A stretch of 8,252 nt of DNA from an uncultured Rhodobacterales bacterium. Lineage in GTDB: Bacteria; Pseudomonadota; Alphaproteobacteria; Rhodobacterales; Rhodobacteraceae. Both the position numbers and the translations under genes were made by a program. The DNA is taken from the NCBI GenBank assembly GCA_937901055.1, contig CALCGO010000185.1, positions 1-8,252 of the forward strand. Direction: 5' to 3'. The notes beneath the pieces are model-generated. The model searched no databases, was not told the origin of the DNA, and saw only the letters and a program-made list of their open reading frames with translations. Shown piece by piece: positions 1 to 5,945 of this stretch. Position 1 is the first letter of the stretch. Each line of letters begins with the position of its first letter.

Positions 1-363
1 ACTGGCGGCGGCGCAGTAGCGGCTTTGAAAGCGGCTGGTGTCGATCCTATCCCGCCAGTCACAGGCAACGACGCCGAGATCGCTGCACTTCAGCACATCA
101 TCGCGGGCGATCAGTACAACACTATTTCCAAGCCTAGTGAAATCGTAGGTGCTGCCGCGGCAAATATCGCGTTCACATTCTTGAGCGGTGGTACTCCGGT
201 GGCCACGACCACGCTTTACGACGCGCCTTCGCAGCTCTTCGTGCCAGCCGTTGTGACACGCGGAAACCTCAAGGAAATCGTGATCGACACTGGCATCGTC
301 ACGGCCGCACAGCTTTGTGCTGGTGATTTCGCCGTATACTGCGCGGAACTCGGTATCGAGTAA
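1..363 (+). CDS. Periplasmic sugar/polyol-binding protein, C-terminal part (XylF-like)
   Basis: The reading frame is open from base 1 and ends at TAA 361-363, so about 120 C-terminal residues of a protein normally near 330-360 are visible; the TTG at 25 is not the real start. The piece resembles XylF and related CUT2 (PF13407-type) binding proteins: it begins TGGGAVAALKAAG, then has PVTGNDAEIAALQHIIAGDQ, the counterpart of the XylF region PVSGQDAD..., and a KPSEIVGAAAANIA helix. Two cysteines in the last 20 residues (LCAGDF and VYCAEL) could form a disulfide in the periplasm. It would capture the substrate and deliver it to the permease encoded downstream. The family is clear; the ligand cannot be read from this fragment, and a polyol is inferred from the neighbouring dehydrogenases. 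Confidence 0.88.
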   Translation, partial: TGGGAVAALKAAGVDPIPPVTGNDAEIAALQHIIAGDQYNTISKPSEIVGAAAANIAFTFLSGGTPVATTTLYDAPSQLFVPAVVTRGNLKEIVIDTGIVTAAQLCAGDFAVYCAELGIE

Positions 364-371
364 ACAAGATG

Positions 372-400
372 TGCAGCGCCGATCCTCCCTTGGCGCTGCA
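372..400 (+). promoter_or_regulatory. Intercistronic stem-loop 1 after the binding-protein gene
   Basis: TGCAGCGCC (372-380) and GGCGCTGCA (392-400) form a perfect 9-bp GC-rich stem around an 11-base loop, starting 9 bases after the binding-protein stop. No T-run follows, so it is not a classic terminator. Hairpins here in ABC operons often protect the upstream mRNA from 3' decay or cause partial termination, so that more binding protein is made than ATPase and permease. The structure is seen in the sequence; the function is inferred. Confidence 0.6.
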
Positions 401-410
401 TTACACAGAA

Positions 411-436
411 GCAGGCGGACCTACGGGGCCGCTTGC
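411..436 (+). promoter_or_regulatory. Intercistronic stem-loop 2 before the ATPase gene
   Basis: GCAGGCGG (411-418) can pair with CCGCTTGC (429-436) through 8 bp, one of them G-U, around a 10-base loop. It lies 10 bases after stem-loop 1 and 13 bases before the ATPase Shine-Dalgarno sequence (450-458). Together the two hairpins fill most of the gap between the binding-protein and ATPase genes, consistent with a processing or attenuation point. No poly-T follows. Confidence 0.4.
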
Positions 437-464
437 CCAACACCAAATCGGAAGAGAGCACCGC

Positions 465-1265
465 ATGACACAGATCCAACCAAAGCGAAAAAACGAGGAC
501 TTACTCTTGCGATTGAGTGCGGTTTCCAAAAAATTCGGAGCTGTTACGGCTCTTGCGGATATCGAATTAGAAATTCACGCTGGTGAAGTCGTGGCACTGG
601 TAGGAGATAACGGAGCAGGCAAAACGACGCTGGTCAAAGTGCTTGCCGGGGTACATCAACCAACTTCCGGTACGATCGAATATCTCGGCGAGGAAGTAAC
701 ATTCGACAATCCAGGCAAGGCGCTTGATATGGGAATTGCAACGGTATTTCAAGATCTTGCTCTTTGCGAGAATCTGGATGTCGTCGCAAATCTATTCCTC
801 GGCCAAGAGGTTTCGCCGTGGCGTTTGAACGAGGTGGAAATGGAGGTCCGGTCCTGGAAATTGCTCAAGGAACTGGCCGCTCGCATCCCATCGGTTCGGG
901 AGCCTATCGCGTCGTTATCAGGCGGACAGCGCCAAACTGTCGCGATCGCGCGTTCACTTGTTCTTGAACCCAAAATTATCATGCTCGACGAACCGACTGC
1001 AGCCCTTGGTGTGGCCCAAACCGCAGAGGTGCTTAACCTCATTGAACGGGTGCGTGACATGGGCCACGGGGTGATACTGATCTCGCATAACATGGAGGAC
1101 GTGCGTGCTGTTGCCGATCGAATAGTCGTACTGCGTCTAGGGCGGAACAACGGCGTGTTCACGACCGAAAACTCGCACGAGGAACTCGTCTCTGCAATCA
1201 CCGGCGCATCCGACAACTCTGTTTCCCGACGAGAGGCCCGCAAACTCGAGGAGGAGACAGAATGA
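465..1265 (+). CDS. Sugar/polyol ABC transporter ATP-binding protein, single domain
   Basis: This 266-residue ATPase would power import through the permease next to it on the cytoplasmic side of the membrane. It has Walker A GDNGAGKT (47-54), the Q-loop glutamine at 96 (VFQDLAL), signature LSGGQ (151-155), Walker B IIMLDE (171-176) and the H-loop histidine at 208 (ISHNM). Unlike XylG, RbsA or MglA, which carry two ABC domains in about 500 residues, it has only one, so it should work as a homodimer, as in the FrcA-type alphaproteobacterial transporters. The start at ATG 465 is chosen because GGAAGAGAG (450-458) precedes it and homology begins shortly after; the frame is open back to 369, but that part overlaps the hairpins. 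Its stop overlaps the permease start (ATGA, 1262-1265), indicating translational coupling. Substrate is not determined by sequence. Confidence 0.93.
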   Translation: MTQIQPKRKNEDLLLRLSAVSKKFGAVTALADIELEIHAGEVVALVGDNGAGKTTLVKVLAGVHQPTSGTIEYLGEEVTFDNPGKALDMGIATVFQDLALCENLDVVANLFLGQEVSPWRLNEVEMEVRSWKLLKELAARIPSVREPIASLSGGQRQTVAIARSLVLEPKIIMLDEPTAALGVAQTAEVLNLIERVRDMGHGVILISHNMEDVRAVADRIVVLRLGRNNGVFTTENSHEELVSAITGASDNSVSRREARKLEEETE

Positions 1266-2524
1266 ACAAAGGACCGAAAATGACTGACAAAACAATGAAT
1301 CCGAAGCTCGATCGCGCTGATACGCGTGTTCGTCACGACGAAGGAATTGCAGGGGCTATCCGAGAATTTCTGGACCGGACACGATCGGGGGATTTGGGAA
1401 TGCTTCCAGTAATTGCTGGTATCGTTCTTATTTCGGTCGTATTTACATCGCTTAACCCGATCTTTCTCGCGCCGATCAATCTAGCCAATCTTCTTTTCGA
1501 TGCGTCCGCCGTCGGATTCATCGCACTTGGCATCGTATTTGTGCTGCTCTTGGGAGAAATCGATCTTTCCGTTGGGTCAATGAGTGGATTGGCCTCCGCG
1601 TTGATCGGCGTTCTTTGGGTGAAAACCGGTTTGCCACTTCCTCTCGCTATACTGGGGGCATTGGCAGCTGGATCGCTCGTTGGCCTTGTTTTTGGTTTCA
1701 TGCGAAATCGCTTCGATATGCCGAGTTTCGTGGCAACCCTGGCAGGTTTGCTCGCAATATTGGGCTTGCAACTCTATATCCTTGGGCCAACAGGTTCAAT
1801 AAACCTACCGTTTACATCTCCGCTCGTGCGGTTCGGTCAGCTCCTGATCATGCCAGCTTGGCTATCTTATACGCTGGCCATTTTGCCGGGACTCCTGCTT
1901 ATCTTTGGCGGATTTGTTGATGCGAGGCGCCGCAGCGAAGCGAACCTTACTTCTGCTAATCCAAGTGTCATTATTATAAAGGCCGTGATCATCACGGCTG
2001 CATTGATCTTTGCTGTTTACTACCTCGAGAAAGGCCGCGGCGTACCGTGGATGTTCGCGATATTCACGCTTGTTGTCGTGTTTGTTGAATACGCTTTGAC
2101 CCGTACGAAGTGGGGGCGTTCAATGTTTGCAATTGGTGGCAACGCCGAAGCCGCTAGGCGTTCTGGGATTAATGTGGATGCGATCCGAATGTCGGCCTTT
2201 GTGTTGTGCTCAACTTTTGCGGCGCTTGGTGGCGTTTTCTCTTCAGCAAGACTGGCGTCGGCAAGCATTCAGGCAGGTACAGGTGACGTCAATCTAAACG
2301 CGATCGCAGCGGCCGTTATTGGCGGGACATCTCTCTTTGGAGGCCGTGGTTCGGCTTGGTCGGCGCTTCTCGGAGTTCTCGTCATCATGTCCATCTCGAA
2401 CGGTCTGACCCTACTGAACCTTAGTTCCTCGCTTCGATTCATGATCACCGGTGGCGTCCTAGCCTTTGCGGTCATCGTGGACTCGCTCGCCCGGCGCTCT
2501 CGTGCCAGCCATGGCCGTGCGTAA
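1262..2524 (+). CDS. Sugar/polyol ABC transporter permease (XylH-like, BPD_transp_2)
   Basis: This 420-residue inner-membrane protein belongs to the PF02653 family of CUT2 permeases. A hydrophilic N-terminus of about 45 residues is followed by roughly ten or more hydrophobic segments between residues 46 and 408. Hallmarks are GEIDLSVGS (98-106), the cytoplasmic loop AIGGNAEAARRSGI (290-303), which contacts the ATPase, and GGTSLFGGRGS (354-364). The length and the extra segment around 220-255 match XylH (about 390 residues) rather than RbsC (about 320). The start at 1262 is supported by AGGAGG (1249-1254) seven bases upstream; the in-frame ATG at 1280 has no such site. It forms the transport channel fed by the binding protein encoded at the left edge. 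Whether it carries galactitol, another polyol or several cannot be told from sequence. Confidence 0.93.
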   Translation: MNKGPKMTDKTMNPKLDRADTRVRHDEGIAGAIREFLDRTRSGDLGMLPVIAGIVLISVVFTSLNPIFLAPINLANLLFDASAVGFIALGIVFVLLLGEIDLSVGSMSGLASALIGVLWVKTGLPLPLAILGALAAGSLVGLVFGFMRNRFDMPSFVATLAGLLAILGLQLYILGPTGSINLPFTSPLVRFGQLLIMPAWLSYTLAILPGLLLIFGGFVDARRRSEANLTSANPSVIIIKAVIITAALIFAVYYLEKGRGVPWMFAIFTLVVVFVEYALTRTKWGRSMFAIGGNAEAARRSGINVDAIRMSAFVLCSTFAALGGVFSSARLASASIQAGTGDVNLNAIAAAVIGGTSLFGGRGSAWSALLGVLVIMSISNGLTLLNLSSSLRFMITGGVLAFAVIVDSLARRSRASHGRA

Positions 2525-2547
2525 CTAGAAAACAAGGATATTAGAAC

Positions 2548-3276
2548 ATGTCAAAAAATCTTACAGGCAAAACAGTGGCTGTCACAGGTGCAGCCTCAGG
2601 GATCGGACTGGAATGTGCCCGAACTTTTTTGCGGGAAGGCGCTGACGTTGTCTTAATTGACCGCGCAGGTGACCGTTTGGACGCTCTTTGCGAAGAACTC
2701 GGCAAGAATGCGCATGCCCTTGTCATCGATCTGCTCGACGGCGCACAGGTCTCTTCCATGATGCCTAAAATTGAAGATTTGGCGGGACCGCTAGACATTT
2801 TCCACGCCAATGCGGGTGCCTATGTAGGTGGCCAAATCGTCGACGGAAACCCCGACGAATGGGACCTAATGCTGAACCTCAACATCAATGCGGCGTTTCG
2901 TTCTATTCACGCTGTGTTGCCAAATATGATCGCACGCGGGACGGGCGATATTGTGGTGACCAGTTCTGTAGCGGGTATGGTACCTGTGGTTTTGGAGCCG
3001 ATCTACACCGCTTCGAAGCATGCTGTTCAGGCTTTTGTGCACACGTTGCGCCGCCAGGTCGCACCGAACGGTATTCGCGTTGGCTCGATCGCCCCAGGAC
3101 CTGTGGTCACTTCGCTGCTCGACGATTGGCCCAAGGAAAAAATGGAAGAGGCACTTGCGACAGGTAGCCTTATGCAACCCGACGCGGTGGCTGACGCGGT
3201 ATTGTTCATGCTGACACGGCCGCGCACCATTACCATCCGAGACATCGTAATTCTGCCGCAGAGTCTCGACATTTGA
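2548..3276 (+). CDS. rbtD: Ribitol 2-dehydrogenase-like short-chain dehydrogenase
   Basis: A classical SDR of 242 residues. The Rossmann motif is TGAASGIG (13-20), Asp38 ends the second strand (VVLID), which fits NAD, the NAG motif is at 88-90, and the catalytic set is Asn112, Ser140, Tyr153 and Lys157. From memory it is strikingly close to Klebsiella ribitol dehydrogenase, sharing LDIFHANAGAY, LNINAAFR, ALA.GSLMQP and the C-terminal RDIVILP.S.D pattern instead of the usual VDGG ending. Ribitol dehydrogenase oxidises ribitol to D-ribulose with NAD and acts more weakly on other polyols. AAGGA (2534-2538) lies nine bases before the start, 23 bases after the permease stop, so it is co-transcribed with the transporter. 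No ribulokinase is visible, so the physiological substrate here may be a different polyol. Confidence 0.82.
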   Translation: MSKNLTGKTVAVTGAASGIGLECARTFLREGADVVLIDRAGDRLDALCEELGKNAHALVIDLLDGAQVSSMMPKIEDLAGPLDIFHANAGAYVGGQIVDGNPDEWDLMLNLNINAAFRSIHAVLPNMIARGTGDIVVTSSVAGMVPVVLEPIYTASKHAVQAFVHTLRRQVAPNGIRVGSIAPGPVVTSLLDDWPKEKMEEALATGSLMQPDAVADAVLFMLTRPRTITIRDIVILPQSLDI

Positions 3277-3336
3277 GCGTTTCAGCAGGGTGCATTCTCG
3301 CACGAATCCCAACAGACCGAACATGGAGTATTTGAT

Positions 3337-4116
3337 ATGAATAAAGATCAGGATCTACTGGAGCGATTTAGACTAGATAACAAAGTGGCTCTTATCACTG
3401 GTGGGACTCGTGGTATCGGCATTGCCATTGCTAGGGCTTTTGGCCAGGCCGGCGCACAGATCTTCATCAGCGCCCGTAGCAACGGGTCTGAGGCAGAAAA
3501 AATACTGCGCGAGGCGGGCTTCGATGTGACGTTCATTGCCGCCGATCTGACCGACCCGCAGGCACCTGAGGCCCTTGTAGCTGAAGTGCTTGCGAAGGCT
3601 GGCCGGCTCGACGTCCTTGTAAACAACGCAGGAGTGGCGATTCACGGTGATACAGCGGATTTCCCCGACGAGGACTGGCATAAACTTATGACGCTGAACG
3701 TTGATGCGGTGTTCCGTTGTTGCAAGGCGGTAATTCCCGCGATGCGCGCTCAAGGTGGTGGAGCCATTGTCAACACAGGGTCGATGTCCGGCATCGCCTC
3801 GAACATTCCACAGAACCAAGTGGCCTACAACAGCTCGAAAGCCGCAGTTCACATGATGACTAAAAGCTTGGCAAGCGAGCTCGCCCTCGACGGTATCCGC
3901 GTTAACGCGCTCGCGCCAGGATACATCCAGACTGATATGTCCCAAGGCGGAATCGACAATCCAGAGTGGTTTGCAATCTGGAAAAACATGACGCCTATGC
4001 AGCGCGTGGGCCAACCTGAAGAAGTTGCCACCGCTGCGCTATTCCTAGCCTCACCCGCTGCAAGCTATGTAACGGGCGACGTGCTCGTGATCGACGGCGG
4101 ATACACCACGCGTTAG
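3337..4116 (+). CDS. Polyol short-chain dehydrogenase, galactitol-dehydrogenase-like, probably NADP-type
   Basis: A 259-residue classical SDR with TGGTRGIG (21-28), NNAG (96-99), Asn121, a serine in GSMSG (149 or 151), Tyr164 and Lys168. The stretch GSMSG....N.PQ...Y..SKAAVH and the C-terminal MTPMQRVGQPEE...ALFLASPAASYVTG....DGGYT closely recall galactitol 2-dehydrogenase (GatDH) of Rhodobacter sphaeroides, which makes L-tagatose and also takes other diols. An important difference is that the second strand ends ISARS (44-48), with no aspartate. Together with the arginine in TGGTRGIG this suggests NADP(H), whereas GatDH uses NAD. It might therefore run as a reductase or use another substrate. 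TGGAG (3324-3328) sits eight bases before ATG 3337. The preceding 60-base gap holds nothing else convincing. SDR membership is sure; substrate is open. Confidence 0.85.
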   Translation: MNKDQDLLERFRLDNKVALITGGTRGIGIAIARAFGQAGAQIFISARSNGSEAEKILREAGFDVTFIAADLTDPQAPEALVAEVLAKAGRLDVLVNNAGVAIHGDTADFPDEDWHKLMTLNVDAVFRCCKAVIPAMRAQGGGAIVNTGSMSGIASNIPQNQVAYNSSKAAVHMMTKSLASELALDGIRVNALAPGYIQTDMSQGGIDNPEWFAIWKNMTPMQRVGQPEEVATAALFLASPAASYVTGDVLVIDGGYTTR

Positions 4117-4144
4117 CGCATCAATTAGAGAAAGATTGACGATC

Positions 4145-4927
4145 ATGAATACCCCCAGAAGACTAGCGGGAAAGACCGCACTCATCACCGGTTCGGCACG
4201 AGGTATTGGCCGTGCGTTTGCTGAACGGTTTGTGCGCGAAGGCGCTCGTGTCGCGATTGCTGACATTAATTTCGATGCCGCGCAACAAACTGCTTCCGAG
4301 ATTGGCGTCGCGGCAATCCCGCTCTGTATTGACGTAACCGATCAGGCCAGTATTGACACGTGCGTCGATGAGGTCGCCGAAACTTTCGGTGGCATTGACA
4401 TCTTGATCAACAATGCCGCGCTCTTCGATGCAGCGCCGATCGCTGAAATTTCACGTGATAGCTACGATCGTCTTTATGCAGTGAACGTGGCGGGTACCCT
4501 GTTCACTATGCAGGCTGTCGCAAGACATATGATTACCCGTGGCACAGGTGGCAAAATCATCAACATGGCGTCGCAGGCGGGACGACGAGGCGAGTCGCTT
4601 GTGGCAGTCTACTGCTCTACCAAAGCGGCGGTGATCTCTCTCACGCAGTCTGCGGGGCTTAACCTGATCGAGCATGGGATCAATGTGAACGCCATCGCTC
4701 CAGGTGTTGTTGATGGTGACCATTGGGAACATGTTGATGCCATTTTCGCGAAGTTGGAAGGTAAAAAGCCCGGACAAAAGAAAGCTGAGGTCGCTGCGGA
4801 CGTCCCGTTCGGACGCTTTGCTACACCGGACGATCTAACGGGGATGGCCGTTTTTCTTGCATCAGGAGAATCCGATTACATCGTCTCGCAGTGCTACAAT
4901 GTCGATGGCGGGCAGTGGATGAGTTGA
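4145..4927 (+). CDS. polS: Sorbitol/galactitol dehydrogenase (PolS/SmoS-type SDR, L-iditol 2-dehydrogenase)
   Basis: A 260-residue SDR with TGSARGIG (15-22), Asp40 for NAD, NNAA (89-92), Asn114, Ser143, Tyr156 and Lys160. KIINMASQAGRRGE (137-150), INVNAIAPGVVDGDHW (179-194) and the C-terminal NVDGG.WMS are hallmarks of the R. sphaeroides PolS and Sinorhizobium SmoS enzymes. That enzyme type oxidises D-glucitol to D-fructose, L-iditol to L-sorbose and galactitol to D-tagatose. The last reaction would supply the kinase next door, so this is the most likely entry dehydrogenase of the operon. ATG 4145 fits the family start. An in-frame TTG at 4136, adding three residues, sits closer to the AGAG at 4127-4130 and cannot be excluded. 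Confidence 0.9.
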   Translation: MNTPRRLAGKTALITGSARGIGRAFAERFVREGARVAIADINFDAAQQTASEIGVAAIPLCIDVTDQASIDTCVDEVAETFGGIDILINNAALFDAAPIAEISRDSYDRLYAVNVAGTLFTMQAVARHMITRGTGGKIINMASQAGRRGESLVAVYCSTKAAVISLTQSAGLNLIEHGINVNAIAPGVVDGDHWEHVDAIFAKLEGKKPGQKKAEVAADVPFGRFATPDDLTGMAVFLASGESDYIVSQCYNVDGGQWMS

Positions 4928-4986
4928 TGGGTCAGAACTACGTCATAATGCCGCAAGGGCAAGCTACATTGGGAGAAACCAAATGA
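4927..4986 (+). CDS. Possible 19-codon bridging micro-ORF
   Basis: An ATG at 4927-4929 shares one base with the stop of the PolS-type gene (TGATG) and opens a 19-codon frame, MGQNYVIMPQGQATLGETK, whose TGA (4984-4986) overlaps the kinase ATG (4983-4985) as ATGA. It spans exactly the only gap between the two genes, so ribosomes could in principle pass through without leaving the mRNA. Its own ribosome site is weak, and the kinase has a good one (GGGAGA, 4971-4976) inside the micro-ORF. It resembles no protein I recognise. Chance is a real alternative, since both overlap types occur readily. Confidence 0.22.
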   Translation: MGQNYVIMPQGQATLGETK

Positions 4987-5945
4987 AGAAAGTCGTCGTG
5001 ATCGGTGAAATATTGGTTGAGATAATGGCGGACACTGTCGGTGACGGGTTCCTCGAACCGCTGGCACTCACCGGACCCTTTCCATCGGGCGCTCCTGCTA
5101 TCTTTATCGATCAGGTGGCCAAAATTGGCCAGCCTTGTGCGATTATATCGGCGGTGGGAAATGATGATTTTGGCGAAATCAACCGGAGCCGCCTAGCGCG
5201 TGATGGCGTCGATGTATCGGCAATAAGCATCGATGCCAGCCGCCCCACTGGCAGCGCATTTGTCCGATATCATAGAGATGGAACGCGAGACTTTGTTTAC
5301 AATATCAAACACAGCGCTTGTGGGTCGATATCGAAAAGCGACGAGGCGGTACATGTTCTTAATTCGGCAGACCACGTCCACGTAATGGGATCGTCACTAT
5401 CGAGCCCCGAACTTGTAAGGCTGAACCTCGAAACGGTTCGGAGTGTCAAAGCACGCAACGGAACTGTCTCTTTTGACCCTAATACACGGAAAGAATTATT
5501 CGGTGCGCCTAATCTTCGCGAAGCGATGAAAGAAATCCTTTCATTGTCGGACGTATTCCTTCCGAGCGGGGAAGAGTTAACTCTCCTGACTCAAGCAAAT
5601 GACCCTGACACTGCGGTTGCGGAACTTCTTGCGCTTGGAATTGAATGCATCGTCCACAAACTAGGATCAGAAGGCGTCCGCCATCACAATGCGGATGGTA
5701 GCCAATTCGTTCCCGCTTTTGCTGTGAAAGAAATTGACCCTACCGGTGCAGGTGATTGCTTTGGGGGAGCTTTCACGGCGCTTTGGCTCCAGGGATATAA
5801 AACAGACGAAGTTCTTCGTCTCGCCTCTGCAGCTGGCGCTCGAGCTGTGCTGCATCGTGGGCCCATGGAAGGCGCATCGGACCTTGAGACTCTAGTACGA
5901 TTCGCCAACGAACACGCGGAACAATGGAAAGGCCTGAGAACATGA
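4983..5945 (+). CDS. PfkB-family sugar kinase, probable D-tagatose 6-kinase
   Basis: A 320-residue ribokinase-fold (PF00294) enzyme. It shows the N-terminal strand KKVVVIGEILVE, SGAPAIFIDQVAKIGQP (35-51), a GNDDFG turn (59-64), a substrate-lid region near 90-110, FLPSGEEL (192-199) and the signature DPTGAGDCFGGAF (252-264), with catalytic Asp258 in the GAGD anion hole. It should use ATP to phosphorylate a ketohexose in the cytoplasm. The A. tumefaciens PF00294 kinase that makes D-tagatose 6-phosphate (EC 2.7.1.101) lies beside a PF08013 gene in the same arrangement, which is the basis for the substrate call; fructokinase or another ketose kinase is the alternative. The start has GGGAGA (4971-4976) upstream, and the stop overlaps the next gene by four bases. 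Confidence 0.85.
   Translation: MKKVVVIGEILVEIMADTVGDGFLEPLALTGPFPSGAPAIFIDQVAKIGQPCAIISAVGNDDFGEINRSRLARDGVDVSAISIDASRPTGSAFVRYHRDGTRDFVYNIKHSACGSISKSDEAVHVLNSADHVHVMGSSLSSPELVRLNLETVRSVKARNGTVSFDPNTRKELFGAPNLREAMKEILSLSDVFLPSGEELTLLTQANDPDTAVAELLALGIECIVHKLGSEGVRHHNADGSQFVPAFAVKEIDPTGAGDCFGGAFTALWLQGYKTDEVLRLASAAGARAVLHRGPMEGASDLETLVRFANEHAEQWKGLRT

Noticed and set aside
369..464. Upstream extension of the ATPase gene to an ATG at 369
   Set aside because: The extra 32 residues would be translated from the two hairpins, match nothing in ABC ATPases, and lack a ribosome site, whereas 465 has one.
749..1336. 195-residue open frame on the minus strand opposite the ATPase gene
   Set aside because: It lies antisense to a gene with all ABC motifs and has a low-complexity Ser/Arg/Thr-rich composition typical of a shadow frame; no domain is recognisable.
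3323..3340. Five-codon ATG frame ending on the start of the second SDR (ATGA)
   Set aside because: Too short to stand out; its ATG overlaps the Shine-Dalgarno sequence of the real gene, and an ATGA overlap arises easily by chance.
2866..4014. Minus-strand frames of 152 and 213 residues opposite the SDR genes
   Set aside because: Both overlap well-supported SDR genes over their whole length and carry no recognisable motif.
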